Assembly (NCBI GenBank): GCA_016176845.1
Contig: JACOWJ010000030.1
Coordinates: forward strand, 1-43,092
Length of the DNA: 43,092 nucleotides
Direction: 5' to 3'
Source of the DNA: Nitrospinota bacterium
GTDB lineage: Bacteria; 2-12-FULL-45-22; JACOWJ01
In this document: positions 23,312 through 31,310 of the stretch, piece by piece
Layout: each line of letters begins with the position of its first letter
How positions within the stretch are numbered: position 1 is the first letter of the stretch
Made by a program: the position numbers and the translations under genes
Notes under the pieces: generated by a model
Told to the model about the DNA's origin: nothing
Databases searched by the model: none
The model's input: only the letters and a program-made list of their open reading frames with translations

Positions 23312-23381
23312 GGGCTAGAGGCTAGGGGTTAGCAAAAGTTCTTCTTCACTAGCCCCTAGCCCCTAATCCCTAGCCCCTAAC
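23312..23381. repeat. Word hairpin (GGGCTAG units)
   Basis: The left arm GGGCTAGAGGCTAGGGGTTA (from 23312) pairs with CTAGCCCCTAGCCCCTAATC and on to 23381. The right arm has one more word than the left. It lies between DUF4058 and the 3' end of the aldehyde oxidoreductase gene. Confidence 0.85.
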
Positions 23382-23483
23382 TTGTTACCTCGGATCGTCA
23401 TTTCCGCCGAAGGATTAGCTATCCCCTCCATGCGGGCTGCAGGGCTGCCCGACGAAGGATGACCGGCCCTCCGTTAGATCGGT

Positions 23484-25334
23484 TTAACCCTCCAGCCCCA
23501 ACCGCTGCAACGTCTGGGGCAGTGGCCGGCCCGTCTCGGGGTCCCAGCCCATCTCGGCGTAGTAGGCCCGCCGCATCTCCTCGAAGACTGAATCGATGCT
23601 TCTTCCCCGGTGAGCGCCCTCGGGGATCGCCTCCCGCAGCCGGGGGGAGAGGGAGTCATCGTCCGGGGTGAGGCCGTGCCGGACGTTGAAGAGGCGCAGC
23701 AAGTTGATGATCCGCTCTCCCACCTCCAGGGCCCGGGCCTTGTCGAGGTCGTAGCCCGTCACGGCGTTCAGGGTGTCCACCATCCCCTGGAGACTCCCCT
23801 GGCAGAGGAACATGCAGATCCCCAGGGTGTCCTCGAATTGCCGCTTGGGGCCAGTCCTGGCCTGAGCCTTGGGCACCATCTCCTTGGAGAAGAAGGGGAT
23901 TGGCTCGGGGAAGCCCAGGTCGGGCGCGGCGGAGAGCTCCAGGGAGGAGCCTTCGATGGAGCCCATGTTGGAGACGGCCTGGCCGAAGAGGATGCTCCAG
24001 CGGCCGCGCGGGTCGTGGACGTGGGGGGCGAAGCCCTTCTTGGCGTAGACGGCCAGCTCTTGAGCCCCGTTGCCGATCCGCTGGGAGGAGCGCATCACCC
24101 CCTCGGCCAGAAGGCCACCCAACCCCTCCCGGCGAGCGATCCGCCTCAGCAGCTCCTCGACCGCCCCGGCATTGCCCCAGCTCAGGTCCAGCCCGTCGGT
24201 ATCGTCCGGGTTCAGGATGCCCCTGGCGTAGCACTCCATGGCCAGGCTGGCGCAGAAGGTGGCCTCCTTGAGGTCCATCCCCAGCCGGTCGTTCAGGTCG
24301 TTGAGCATCAGGGCCGTGCCGGCATCCACGATCCCCACGTTGCTGCCCCAGGCGGCCAACCCCTCGTACTCGGGCTCCTCCACCACCAGCCCCTTGTAGG
24401 GGCCCGTGGTGACCTGCATCAGGAGGCAATGGGCGAAGGTACAGGCGTGACAGGCGCGGGGCTTGGTCTTGAAGGTGCTGCGCAGCGAGGCCCCGTCGAA
24501 GGAGGGGTGGTCGGGGAAGAGGTTGGCGGTCAGGTTGCGGACGGGCAGCCAGCCCATATTCTCCGCGGCCGAAAAGAAGCCGGCGGTTCCCCCCTTGGAG
24601 ACTGCCCGGCCGAAGGGAGAACTGGAGGCGCTGTCGATCCAACCCTTGATCAGGCCCTTGAGCCGGGCCAGGTCTCGCTCGTGGACCGGGATGCCGCGGC
24701 TCCCTTCGGCCACGATCGCCTTGAGCCGCTTGGAGCCCATGACTGCCCCGGGGCCGCCCGAGGAGGCCACGTGCCCGCGGTCGCTACAGATGGCGGCGAA
24801 CCGCACCCGGTTCTCCCCCGCCGGGCCGATGCAGGCCACGCTGAGCCCGATATCCATCCCCTTCTGGCCGTGTTGCTCCCGCAGGGCCATCTCTGTCTCC
24901 CAACTGTCCTTCCCCACCAGCCATGCGGCATCGCGGAGCTCGGCCCGGCCGTCGTTGAGGTAGAGGTAGACCCAGTCGGGGGAGCAGCCGTGGACAACGA
25001 CGGCGTCGTAACCCGCATGCTTCAGGCGGGCCCCGAAAAAGCCGTTGGCATGGCCCGCGGAGGCGAAGCCGCTCAAGGGGCTCCGGGTGACCACGGCGAA
25101 GGTGCCCGATCCCGGGACCAGCGTCCCGTTCAAGGGGCCGGTGGCGAAGATCAGGCGGTTCTGGGGGTCATAGGGCTCCACCCCTGCCGGGACTTCATCG
25201 TAAAGGACCCGGGCCCCGATCCCCGTTCCTCCCACAAACTGCCGCAAAACTTGAGGGGACAGGACCTCATCTTTGAGTTCCCGGGCGGTCAAGTCCACCC
25301 TCAGGATCTTGCCTGCATAGCCGCCTCTTGCCAT
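23484..25334 (-). CDS. aor: Tungsten-type aldehyde:ferredoxin oxidoreductase
   Basis: A 616-residue enzyme of the AOR family, which oxidises aldehydes to acids (or reduces acids) with ferredoxin, using a bis-pterin tungsten cofactor and a [4Fe-4S] cluster. The N-terminus GYAGKILRVDLT and GGTGIGARVLYDEVP are typical. Pterin-contact regions include GPGAVMGSKRLKAI. The cluster ligands appear as CHACTFAHC with a later cysteine in LGICMFLC. It is complete. It is the last gene of a minus-strand operon behind a polyferredoxin and a MoaD-like gene, the standard AOR support set. A long antisense ORF (23610-25352) is a codon-bias shadow. Confidence 0.93.
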   Translation of the reverse strand: MARGGYAGKILRVDLTARELKDEVLSPQVLRQFVGGTGIGARVLYDEVPAGVEPYDPQNRLIFATGPLNGTLVPGSGTFAVVTRSPLSGFASAGHANGFFGARLKHAGYDAVVVHGCSPDWVYLYLNDGRAELRDAAWLVGKDSWETEMALREQHGQKGMDIGLSVACIGPAGENRVRFAAICSDRGHVASSGGPGAVMGSKRLKAIVAEGSRGIPVHERDLARLKGLIKGWIDSASSSPFGRAVSKGGTAGFFSAAENMGWLPVRNLTANLFPDHPSFDGASLRSTFKTKPRACHACTFAHCLLMQVTTGPYKGLVVEEPEYEGLAAWGSNVGIVDAGTALMLNDLNDRLGMDLKEATFCASLAMECYARGILNPDDTDGLDLSWGNAGAVEELLRRIARREGLGGLLAEGVMRSSQRIGNGAQELAVYAKKGFAPHVHDPRGRWSILFGQAVSNMGSIEGSSLELSAAPDLGFPEPIPFFSKEMVPKAQARTGPKRQFEDTLGICMFLCQGSLQGMVDTLNAVTGYDLDKARALEVGERIINLLRLFNVRHGLTPDDDSLSPRLREAIPEGAHRGRSIDSVFEEMRRAYYAEMGWDPETGRPLPQTLQRLGLEG

Positions 25335-25348
25335 CGCGCGCCCTCCTA

Positions 25349-25412
25349 TTAGGGGTTAGGGATTAGGGATTAGGGGCGAGTAAGGAAGGGTTTTTACTAA
25401 CCCCTAATCCCT
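25349..25412. repeat. Word hairpin (TTAGGGA units)
   Basis: TTAGGGGTTAGGGATTAGGG (from 25349) pairs with CTAACCCCTAATCCCT (25397-25412); the left arm has extra words. It separates moaD from aor within the operon. Confidence 0.85.
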
Positions 25413-25414
25413 CA

Positions 25415-25666
25415 TTAGAGTTTTCCCCCGCAGATGGGGGGAAGGATGCTGATCCCATCGCCCTCCTTCAAGCCCTGCGATGGGCGCCCATGCTCCCCAT
25501 TAACCAGGAGGATGGAGGAACTGGCTGCCTCCTGGGGGATTCCCAGCCGCGCCAGCAGGTCCCCGATCGTTGTCCCCTCTTCCAGGGTGAGCTCGAACGG
25601 GTGGCCCATCGTGTCATGAGGAAGGTAGTCCATCAGTTGAGCATAGAGCCTGACCGCGACCTTCAT
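25415..25666 (-). CDS. MoaD/ThiS-like sulfur-carrier protein with C-terminal GGKL
   Basis: An 83-residue beta-grasp protein. Features are KVAVRLYAQL, a middle LEEGTTIGDLLARLGIP and SILLVNGEHG, and the tail ISILPPICGGKL. MoaD supplies sulfur to molybdopterin and in AOR operons probably serves the tungsten pterin. The mature form must end in GG; here two residues (KL) follow, so trimming would be needed or the protein works differently. The start ATG overlaps the ferredoxin stop (TAATG). The track ORF is longer, but its upstream part overlaps the ferredoxin gene. Confidence 0.8.
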   Translation of the reverse strand: MKVAVRLYAQLMDYLPHDTMGHPFELTLEEGTTIGDLLARLGIPQEAASSSILLVNGEHGRPSQGLKEGDGISILPPICGGKL

Positions 25667-26142
25667 TATTTCATCCCCGGGTAGGCCTCCTTCAGCTGCT
25701 GCGACAGGGAGACCATCCTGGCCAGCCTGCCCTGGCTGGCCCCTTGAAATTGTAAGGCTCCAGAGGGGCAAAAGGCCACACACTCCGGCTCACCCCCGCA
25801 AAGATCGCACTTCTCCGCCTTCCCCTCCGGGCTGAAGCCCACCAGTCCGAAGGGACAGGCCAGGGTGCACATCCGGCATCCGATACAGGCCTCTTCCCGA
25901 ATCGAGACCGTTCCGAGTTCTTCGTCACGGGAGAGGGCTCGGGAAGGACAAACTTTCGCGCAGGAGGGCTCTTCACATTGCAAGCAGGCCAGGGGGAAAC
26001 AGAGGGCCTCCTCCAAAAACGCGACCTGGCGGACCCGGGATCTGGCCGGGTTGAACTCTCCCGCCTTCTTCAGGGAGCAGGCCAGCTCGCAACTTCGGCA
26101 TCCTGTGCATCGCTCTGGATCGATCTGTAAACTATTGCGCAT
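25666..26142 (-). CDS. Four-cluster [4Fe-4S] ferredoxin-type protein (AOR electron partner)
   Basis: A 158-residue HycB/AorB-like protein with sixteen cysteines in four sets: CTGCRSCELAC, CLQCEEPSCAKVCP, CIGCRMCTLACP and CDLCGGEPECVAFCP. It probably carries electrons between aldehyde oxidoreductase and other ferredoxin-dependent enzymes in the cytoplasm. ATG 26142 is used; the track's GTG at 26154 is part of the Shine-Dalgarno sequence GGAGGTGACC. It is the first gene of the operon, with moaD and aor following. It lacks a Tat signal. Confidence 0.88.
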   Translation of the reverse strand: MRNSLQIDPERCTGCRSCELACSLKKAGEFNPARSRVRQVAFLEEALCFPLACLQCEEPSCAKVCPSRALSRDEELGTVSIREEACIGCRMCTLACPFGLVGFSPEGKAEKCDLCGGEPECVAFCPSGALQFQGASQGRLARMVSLSQQLKEAYPGMK

Positions 26143-26194
26143 TACCTTGGTCACCTCCTTAACTTTCCACCGATAGGCGTTTTGGTATCAATTC

Positions 26195-26290
26195 ACCATT
26201 TCCCTTGGGACACCCAAGCGCATGAAAATGAGTTACGGTGCTCCCTCTCCCCTGAGGGGGGGTGGTCTGGCATTTTCGTGTTACAAACGC
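26195..26290 (-). repeat. Dispersed repeat family C, copy 2 (inverted)
   Basis: The minus strand reads ACACGAAAATGCCAGACC at one end and TCATTTTCATGCGCTTGGG at the other, matching copy 1 at 6.73-6.86 kb. The centre holds a shorter C/G-tract hairpin (CCCTCTCCCCTGAGGGGGGG on the plus strand). It lies between the ATPase 3' end and the ferredoxin operon. Confidence 0.75.
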
Positions 26291-26297
26291 CAGGATC

Positions 26298-27932
26298 TCA
26301 GCCGAAGCCATTTTTCGTCTTGATAAATCCCTCCAACAGGCGCCCAAAGGCCATGCTTTCATCTTTCAGGAAAGGGAAGGAGAGGCAATAGCGGCCCTCT
26401 CCGGCCGTCACGATCTCTATCTGGTGCTTCCCTCCCCTCTTCTTGGGGCCACGGATGGTTGCCGGATGGCCCTCATCCTCTGGGCGCTCTTTCCGATTTT
26501 TTCGCCCATCCTGGAGCTCAAGAGCGCTGATGCTCTCATAAGGGATCTGCAAACTTTTCCCTTTCAAGACAAGGAACAACCCCTTTTCCCCCACGGCCAG
26601 GCCACAGCGGTAAGAGAAGGGCTCCAACCCCCTTTGCGAGATATCGGCCCTGACGGAGGTTCTCCAAAAGCGCCTCCGCGGGAATACCAACAGAAACCTG
26701 TCTTCCGCCCCCAGCCCATACCGGTTCACCCAGGCCTCCCTTCGGTCCAGGGGTCTCCTTCCTCTCTTCAACCTCCTTACCCCCAGCAGGAAGTCCCGGT
26801 TGAGCTTGTTGTTTCTCATCGAGATCTCCTGGCTCGATCGGCTTCCGGGGGGTTGGTCTTTGATGGGCCATCGGGGAGCCCGATCTCGACCCCCTGGCTC
26901 ACGGACGGTTGCGAAACCATCCGGAAGGCTTGCCTTGTTTGAAGGGACTTGAAGGGAAGGGAGACTTCCGGATGGATCGTTAAAGGCCTCTGCTTGCGGG
27001 GGGGCTTCTCCATTGGCCGGGGGAAGGGCGACCGGGCCGGTCGGGGGACCTTCTTCTGCTTCTCCCTCCGACCTGAGGAAGTGAAAGTAATGGTAGCCAT
27101 CTCCCGTTTGGTTCATGTCGGCACAAGCCCGGGAGATCTCCGCGAAGTCGATCTTCTTGGCATAGGAGCTATGGCCAACCACCAGGGCCAGGTCGGCGAC
27201 CGAGCAGATGACTCGGGGGCATCCCTGGGAGAAGCGATAGATCCCTTCGTAGGCGGTATCGCTAAAGATTTCTTTCCCTTCCAGGCCGGCCTTCCTCAGT
27301 CGGTGACGGATCAGGCCACGGGTATCCGGCAGGCTCAAGTTGCGGAGGAAAAATCGGACCGGAAGCCGCTGCCAAAACTCGGGCATTTGCCGAACCGGGG
27401 CCTCCAGGGGCTTCTGTCCCGAGAAGATGAAGCTCAGGAGGAAGGCATCGGCCACACAGAAGTTGAGCAGGATCCTTAGCTCCTGCAAGATATCGGGACG
27501 GTGGGCCAGCATCTGACCTTCATCTACGATCACGATGGACTTGTAGCCTTCCTCGTGAAGTTTTTGCAGATGAGAGCGCAGCAGGCTCAGGTTGCGGATC
27601 TTGTCCCCCGAGGCCCCGTCCACTCCGAACTGGCGGACGATCTCCTCGATCATCTGATTGGGAGTGAGGGTCGGATGATCGAGGAAGGCGACCCGGGTCT
27701 TCCCCGCCAGTTCCTTATGAAGGTCCTGGATCAGGCGGAGGAGGAGGCTGGTCTTCCCATCCCCGGCATTCTCCGAAACCAGGAGGGCCCCCCCCTTATT
27801 GCCATAGATCGTGTACTTCAGGCGCATCAGGCATTCCTGATGTTGGGCGCTCAAGTAAAGCATGGCGGGATCGGGAGTCATTGAGAAGGGAGATTTCGTC
27901 AGGCCCCAATAGGACAGGTAATCGGGAAGCAT
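26298..27932 (-). CDS. ExeA/GspA-like AAA ATPase with C-terminal PH-like domain
   Basis: A 544-residue protein. Residues 1 to about 270 form an ATPase domain starting YWGLTKSPFSMTPDPAMLYLS, the ExeA/TniB-like signature. The P-loop reads ENAGDGKTS at 54-62, where most relatives have a glycine at the first position; Walker B is SIVIVDEGQML at 132-142. A proline- and glycine-rich linker follows. The last 110 residues (GLAVGEKGLFLVLKGKSLQI, IEIVTAGEGRYCLSFPF) look like a PH/GRAM-type beta domain. No transmembrane helix or peptidoglycan domain is visible, unlike true ExeA. It is divergent from leuCDB; a promoter (TTGATT-17-TACACT) is in the intergenic gap. The role is unknown; regulation or secretion assembly are options. 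Confidence 0.75.
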   Translation of the reverse strand: MLPDYLSYWGLTKSPFSMTPDPAMLYLSAQHQECLMRLKYTIYGNKGGALLVSENAGDGKTSLLLRLIQDLHKELAGKTRVAFLDHPTLTPNQMIEEIVRQFGVDGASGDKIRNLSLLRSHLQKLHEEGYKSIVIVDEGQMLAHRPDILQELRILLNFCVADAFLLSFIFSGQKPLEAPVRQMPEFWQRLPVRFFLRNLSLPDTRGLIRHRLRKAGLEGKEIFSDTAYEGIYRFSQGCPRVICSVADLALVVGHSSYAKKIDFAEISRACADMNQTGDGYHYFHFLRSEGEAEEGPPTGPVALPPANGEAPPQAEAFNDPSGSLPSLQVPSNKASLPDGFATVREPGGRDRAPRWPIKDQPPGSRSSQEISMRNNKLNRDFLLGVRRLKRGRRPLDRREAWVNRYGLGAEDRFLLVFPRRRFWRTSVRADISQRGLEPFSYRCGLAVGEKGLFLVLKGKSLQIPYESISALELQDGRKNRKERPEDEGHPATIRGPKKRGGKHQIEIVTAGEGRYCLSFPFLKDESMAFGRLLEGFIKTKNGFG

Positions 27933-27995
27933 TTTGGCCTACTACGAGTGGGTCTTTATTAAATCGTTATGACCAAGCAAACCATCTGGGTTGGC

Positions 27996-28024
27996 AGTGT
28001 AACAGAAATAGGTGGCGGAATCAA
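27996..28024 (-). promoter_or_regulatory. Sigma70-type promoter of the ExeA-like ATPase
   Basis: The minus strand reads TTGATT, 17 bases, TACACT, with a leader of about 60 bases. Its -35 box lies 10 bases from the -35 box of the divergent leu promoter. Confidence 0.6.
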
Positions 28025-28034
28025 GAGGTTTGAA

Positions 28035-28063
28035 TTGACAAAGAGGCCCCTTTCAGTTAAGAT
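28035..28063 (+). promoter_or_regulatory. Strong sigma70-type promoter of the leuCDB-asd operon
   Basis: TTGACA, 17 bases, TAAGAT; this is among the best matches to consensus in the window. The leader is about 155 bases and contains a GGAATTTCC motif (28085) and a CCCCTGTCCCCTGT word run. No leader peptide with clustered leucine codons was found. Confidence 0.75.
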
Positions 28064-28084
28064 GAGCAATCGCACTTATACCTT

Positions 28085-28104
28085 GATCGCATAGGAATTT
28101 CCAT
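28085..28104 (+). repeat. GGAATTTCC motif, copy 5
   Basis: It reads GATCGCATAGGAATTTCC and CA, in the leader of leuC. A degenerate word run (CCCCTGTCCCCTGTAACC) follows at about 28162-28190. Confidence 0.75.
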
Positions 28105-28226
28105 CTGGAACCCGATGAAAGCGAGACAAGAGTCGAAGGACAAGGGGGCGGGAGTGACTATCCCCTGTCCCCTGTAACCTGTTCCCTAGCTTGAACCTAT
28201 CACTCCACCCCCGAACGGAGTTATCC

Positions 28227-29510
28227 ATGGGAATGACCATCACGGAAAAGATCCTGGCTGCTCACTGTGGCCTGCCGGAGGTCGTGCCGGGGCAGCTGAT
28301 CATGGCCCGGATCGACCTGGCCCTGGGCAGCGATGTCACCGCCCCCATTGCCATCGAGGAGTTCAACAAGGCCGGCGCCCGGCGGGTTTTCGACCGGAAG
28401 AAGATCGTCCTGCTCCCCGATCATTTTGCCCCCAACAAAGACGTGCAGTCGGCCCGCCAGTGTCAGGCGTTGCGCAAGTTCGCGCAAGAGCAAGAGCTGG
28501 AGCATTACTACGAGGTGGGCCGGGTCGGAATCGAGCATGCCTTCCTGCCCGAGCAGGGGTTGGTCCTGCCCGGCGACCTGGTGATCGGGGCCGACTCTCA
28601 CACTTGCACCTACGGGGCCCTGGGGGCCTTTGCGACCGGCGTGGGCAGCACCGACCTGGCGGCCGCCATGATCACCGGCGAGGCCTGGTTTAAGGTTCCC
28701 GAGTCGATCAAGTTTGTCTTCCGGGGCACGTTGCGGAAGTGGGTGACCGGCAAGGACCTGATCCTTTATACCATCGGCCGCATCGGGGTAGAAGGGGCGC
28801 GCTACCAGGCGATGGAGCTCTCCGGGCCGGTGATCGACCAATTGGGCATGGACGGGCGGTTCACCATGGCCAACATGGCGATCGAGGCGGGGGCCAAGAA
28901 CGGGATCTTCGCTCCAGACGAGGCCACGTTGGCGTACGTTCGGGGGCGGGCGCGTCGAGACTTCCAGTGCTTTCAGAGCGATGCGGACGCCACGTACTGC
29001 CAGATCCACGAGTTTGACGCGGGGGAGATCGAGCCGCAGGTGGCCTTCCCCCCGCTGCCCGAGAACTCCCGCCCCCTCAGCCAGGTGGGGGAGATCCCCA
29101 TCGACCAGGTGGTGATCGGTTCCTGCACCAACGGCCGCCTCTCCGACCTGGAGCAGGCTGCCCAGATCATGAGGGGCCATAAGGTTCACCAGAAGGTGCG
29201 GTTGATCGTCATCCCCGCCACGCAGGCCATCTACCTGGAGGCTCTAAAGCGGGGTTACCTGGAGGTCTTTCTGGAGGCCCAGGCGGTGATCAGCCCTCCC
29301 ACCTGCGGCCCTTGCCTGGGAGGGCATATGGGGGTGCTGGCCGAGGGAGAGCGGGCGGTGGCGACCACCAACCGCAACTTCGTGGGACGGATGGGCTCGC
29401 CCAAAAGCGAGATCTATCTGACCAACCCCGCCGTGGCGGCGGCTTCGGCCATCCTGGGCCGGATCGCCGGCCCCGACGCGCTGGCTCGCTCCGCGAGCAT
29501 TGGAAATTGA
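28227..29510 (+). CDS. leuC: 3-isopropylmalate dehydratase large subunit
   Basis: A 427-residue aconitase-family subunit (short, HacA/archaeal-like length). It isomerises 2- to 3-isopropylmalate in leucine synthesis together with LeuD. The features are [35 protein letters not shown] and [10 protein letters not shown], which provide the [4Fe-4S] ligands. The track starts 12 codons earlier; ATG 28227 is preferred with GGAG 6 bases ahead. The last residues (ARSASIGN) and stop TGA are encoded by the GCTCGCTCCGCGAGC junction and word repeat, so the native C-terminus may have been changed. leuD follows after a 187-base gap filled by that element. Confidence 0.93.
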   Translation: MGMTITEKILAAHCGLPEVVPGQLIMARIDLALGSDVTAPIAIEEFNKAGARRVFDRKKIVLLPDHFAPNKDVQSARQCQALRKFAQEQELEHYYEVGRVGIEHAFLPEQGLVLPGDLVIGADSHTCTYGALGAFATGVGSTDLAAAMITGEAWFKVPESIKFVFRGTLRKWVTGKDLILYTIGRIGVEGARYQAMELSGPVIDQLGMDGRFTMANMAIEAGAKNGIFAPDEATLAYVRGRARRDFQCFQSDADATYCQIHEFDAGEIEPQVAFPPLPENSRPLSQVGEIPIDQVVIGSCTNGRLSDLEQAAQIMRGHKVHQKVRLIVIPATQAIYLEALKRGYLEVFLEAQAVISPPTCGPCLGGHMGVLAEGERAVATTNRNFVGRMGSPKSEIYLTNPAVAAASAILGRIAGPDALARSASIGN

Positions 29511-29674
29511 AAATTGGAAATTGGAAATTTTAAAATAACTCAAATTGCCACCTATCCATGGATGCTGGGTTTCAGCCGATTCGTTTACGGCAAAATGCGG
29601 ATTGGAAACATAGGTCGCAACTTGGGTTAAAATACATTTTGCAATTTCCAATTTCCAATTTGCATTTTCCAATT
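29484..29674. repeat. Word hairpin (GGAAATT units) with GCTCGC junction
   Basis: The junction GCTCGC-TCC-GCGAGC (29484-29498) is followed by the left arm ATTGGAAATTGAAAATTGG to about 29531. The right arm is GCAATTTCCAATTTCCAATT and on (29641-29674). About 105 bases of loop contain no ORF. It splits leuC from leuD and supplies the leuC stop. Confidence 0.85.
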
Positions 29675-29697
29675 CCCCGAAGGGGAAGGGAGGATTT

Positions 29698-30204
29698 GTG
29701 ACCGTCGTTTCGCTGATCCAGGGGCGAGCCTGGAGGCTGGGCCCCAATATCGATACCGATGCCATCCTGCCGGCCAACTATATGAATCTGACCGATCCCC
29801 AGGAGTTGGGCCGCCATTGCCTGGAGGGGCTCGATCCCGATTTCCCCCGCAAACTCCTGGCGGGAGACCTTCTGGTGGCGGGCAGCAATTTCGGTTGTGG
29901 CTCCTCCAGGGAACATGCGCCTCTGGCGATCAAGGCCGCCGGGGTTGGGGCGGTGGTCGCCGCCAGCTTTGCCCGCATCTTTTACCGCAATGCCCTTAAC
30001 ATCGGCCTGCCCATCGTCGAGTGCCCGGAGGTGGTCGAGGCCGTCTCCACCGGCGACCGGCTGAAAATCGACCTGGCTGCCGGCCTTCTCCTGCACCTGG
30101 AGAAGGGCACCAGCTATCGGCTCCCGCCCTTTCCCCCCTTCATGCAGGAGCTGATCGCGGTGGGGGGGCTGATGAACTATGTCATGAGGAGAACAAAGAG
30201 ATGA
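29698..30204 (+). CDS. leuD: 3-isopropylmalate dehydratase small subunit
   Basis: A 168-residue swivel-domain partner of LeuC. The signature [17 protein letters not shown] is at the N-terminus, and [21 protein letters not shown] forms the substrate loop. The start is GTG with GGGAGG 5 bases upstream. The length is normal for the short (LeuD2-like) type that pairs with HacA-like LeuC. Its TGA overlaps the leuB ATG (ATGA), so leuD and leuB are translationally coupled. Confidence 0.93.
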   Translation: MTVVSLIQGRAWRLGPNIDTDAILPANYMNLTDPQELGRHCLEGLDPDFPRKLLAGDLLVAGSNFGCGSSREHAPLAIKAAGVGAVVAASFARIFYRNALNIGLPIVECPEVVEAVSTGDRLKIDLAAGLLLHLEKGTSYRLPPFPPFMQELIAVGGLMNYVMRRTKR

Positions 30205-31280
30205 CCTATCCCGTTGCAGTCCTTCCCGGCGATGGCATCGGACACGAGGTGGTCCGGGAGGCGGTCGAGGTCCTGGAGGCCGTGGGGGAGCGGTTTGGCC
30301 TGAAGTGGGAGTTTCACGAGGCCTCCGTGGGGGGGCAGGCGATCGACCAGATGGGAATCCCTTTGCCCTCGGAGACACTGGAGCTTTGTGAGCGATCGGA
30401 GGCAGTTCTCCTGGGAGCGGTCGGAGGGCCCAAGTGGGACCAACTGGATTATGACATCCGGCCGGAGAGGGCCCTGCTGGGCCTGCGGAAGGAGCTGGGT
30501 CTTTACGCCAACCTGCGGCCCGTCCAACTGTCGTCTCCCTTGGCGGATGCCTCTCCCTTGAAGCGGGAGATCATCGAGGGATTGGATCTCGTGGTGGTGC
30601 GGGAGCTCACCGGCGGGATCTATTACGGGCAGCCCAAGGGAATCGAGCTCCTGGGAACGGAGGAACGGGGAATCAACACGCTGATCTACACCACCTCCGA
30701 GATCGAGCGGGTGGCCCGGCTGGCGTTCCAGCTGGCTGCCAAACGGCGAAAGAAATTGACCTCGGTGGACAAGGCAAATATCCTGGAGAGCAGCGTCCTG
30801 TGGCGGAAGGTGGTCATCCGGGTGGCGCAGGAGTTCCCCCAGGTGGAGCTTGCCCATATGCTGGTGGATAACTGCGCCATGCAGCTGATCCGAGACCCCC
30901 GGCAGTTCGATGTGATCTTGGCGGGGAACATGTTCGGCGACATTCTGAGCGATGAGGCCGCCATGCTCACCGGTTCGATCGGGATGTTGCCCTCGGCCAG
31001 CCTGGGGGGGCGAGTGGGGCTCTACGAGCCGGTTCATGGCTCCGCCCCCGACATCGCCGGGCAGGACCTGGCCAACCCGATCGCCACGATCTTGTCCGGG
31101 GCGATGATGCTCCGGTACTCCTTCAACCAGGAGTCCGCCGCCGAGGCGATCGAGCGGTCGGTCCTCCGGGTGCTGGAGGCGGGCTATCGAACCTCAGACA
31201 TTTACGAGGAAGGCAAGAGACGGGTGGGCACCGCAGAGATGGGCGACTTGATTGTCAGGGAAATCGAGGCCGGCGGTTAG
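30201..31280 (+). CDS. leuB: 3-isopropylmalate dehydrogenase
   Basis: A 359-residue beta-decarboxylating dehydrogenase that converts 3-isopropylmalate to 2-oxoisocaproate with NAD+. The N-terminus [20 protein letters not shown], the substrate region [29 protein letters not shown], and [20 protein letters not shown] with [12 protein letters not shown] are all present. The track begins 60 codons upstream inside leuD; ATG 30201 is chosen because it overlaps the leuD stop. asd follows 30 bases later. No leuA is present in the window. Confidence 0.96.
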   Translation: MTYPVAVLPGDGIGHEVVREAVEVLEAVGERFGLKWEFHEASVGGQAIDQMGIPLPSETLELCERSEAVLLGAVGGPKWDQLDYDIRPERALLGLRKELGLYANLRPVQLSSPLADASPLKREIIEGLDLVVVRELTGGIYYGQPKGIELLGTEERGINTLIYTTSEIERVARLAFQLAAKRRKKLTSVDKANILESSVLWRKVVIRVAQEFPQVELAHMLVDNCAMQLIRDPRQFDVILAGNMFGDILSDEAAMLTGSIGMLPSASLGGRVGLYEPVHGSAPDIAGQDLANPIATILSGAMMLRYSFNQESAAEAIERSVLRVLEAGYRTSDIYEEGKRRVGTAEMGDLIVREIEAGG

Positions 31281-31310
31281 GGCCTATAAAGAAGCGGGAG
31301 GATAGAAGCG

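Noticed and set aside
23610-25352. Plus-strand ORF of 580 codons opposite aor
   Set aside because: It is the antisense shadow of the aldehyde oxidoreductase; its translation is Gly/Val/Pro/His-rich low-complexity sequence with no family motif.
28162-28226. Leucine attenuator leader peptide before leuC
   Set aside because: No short ORF with clustered leucine codons and no terminator/antiterminator pair is visible in the leader.
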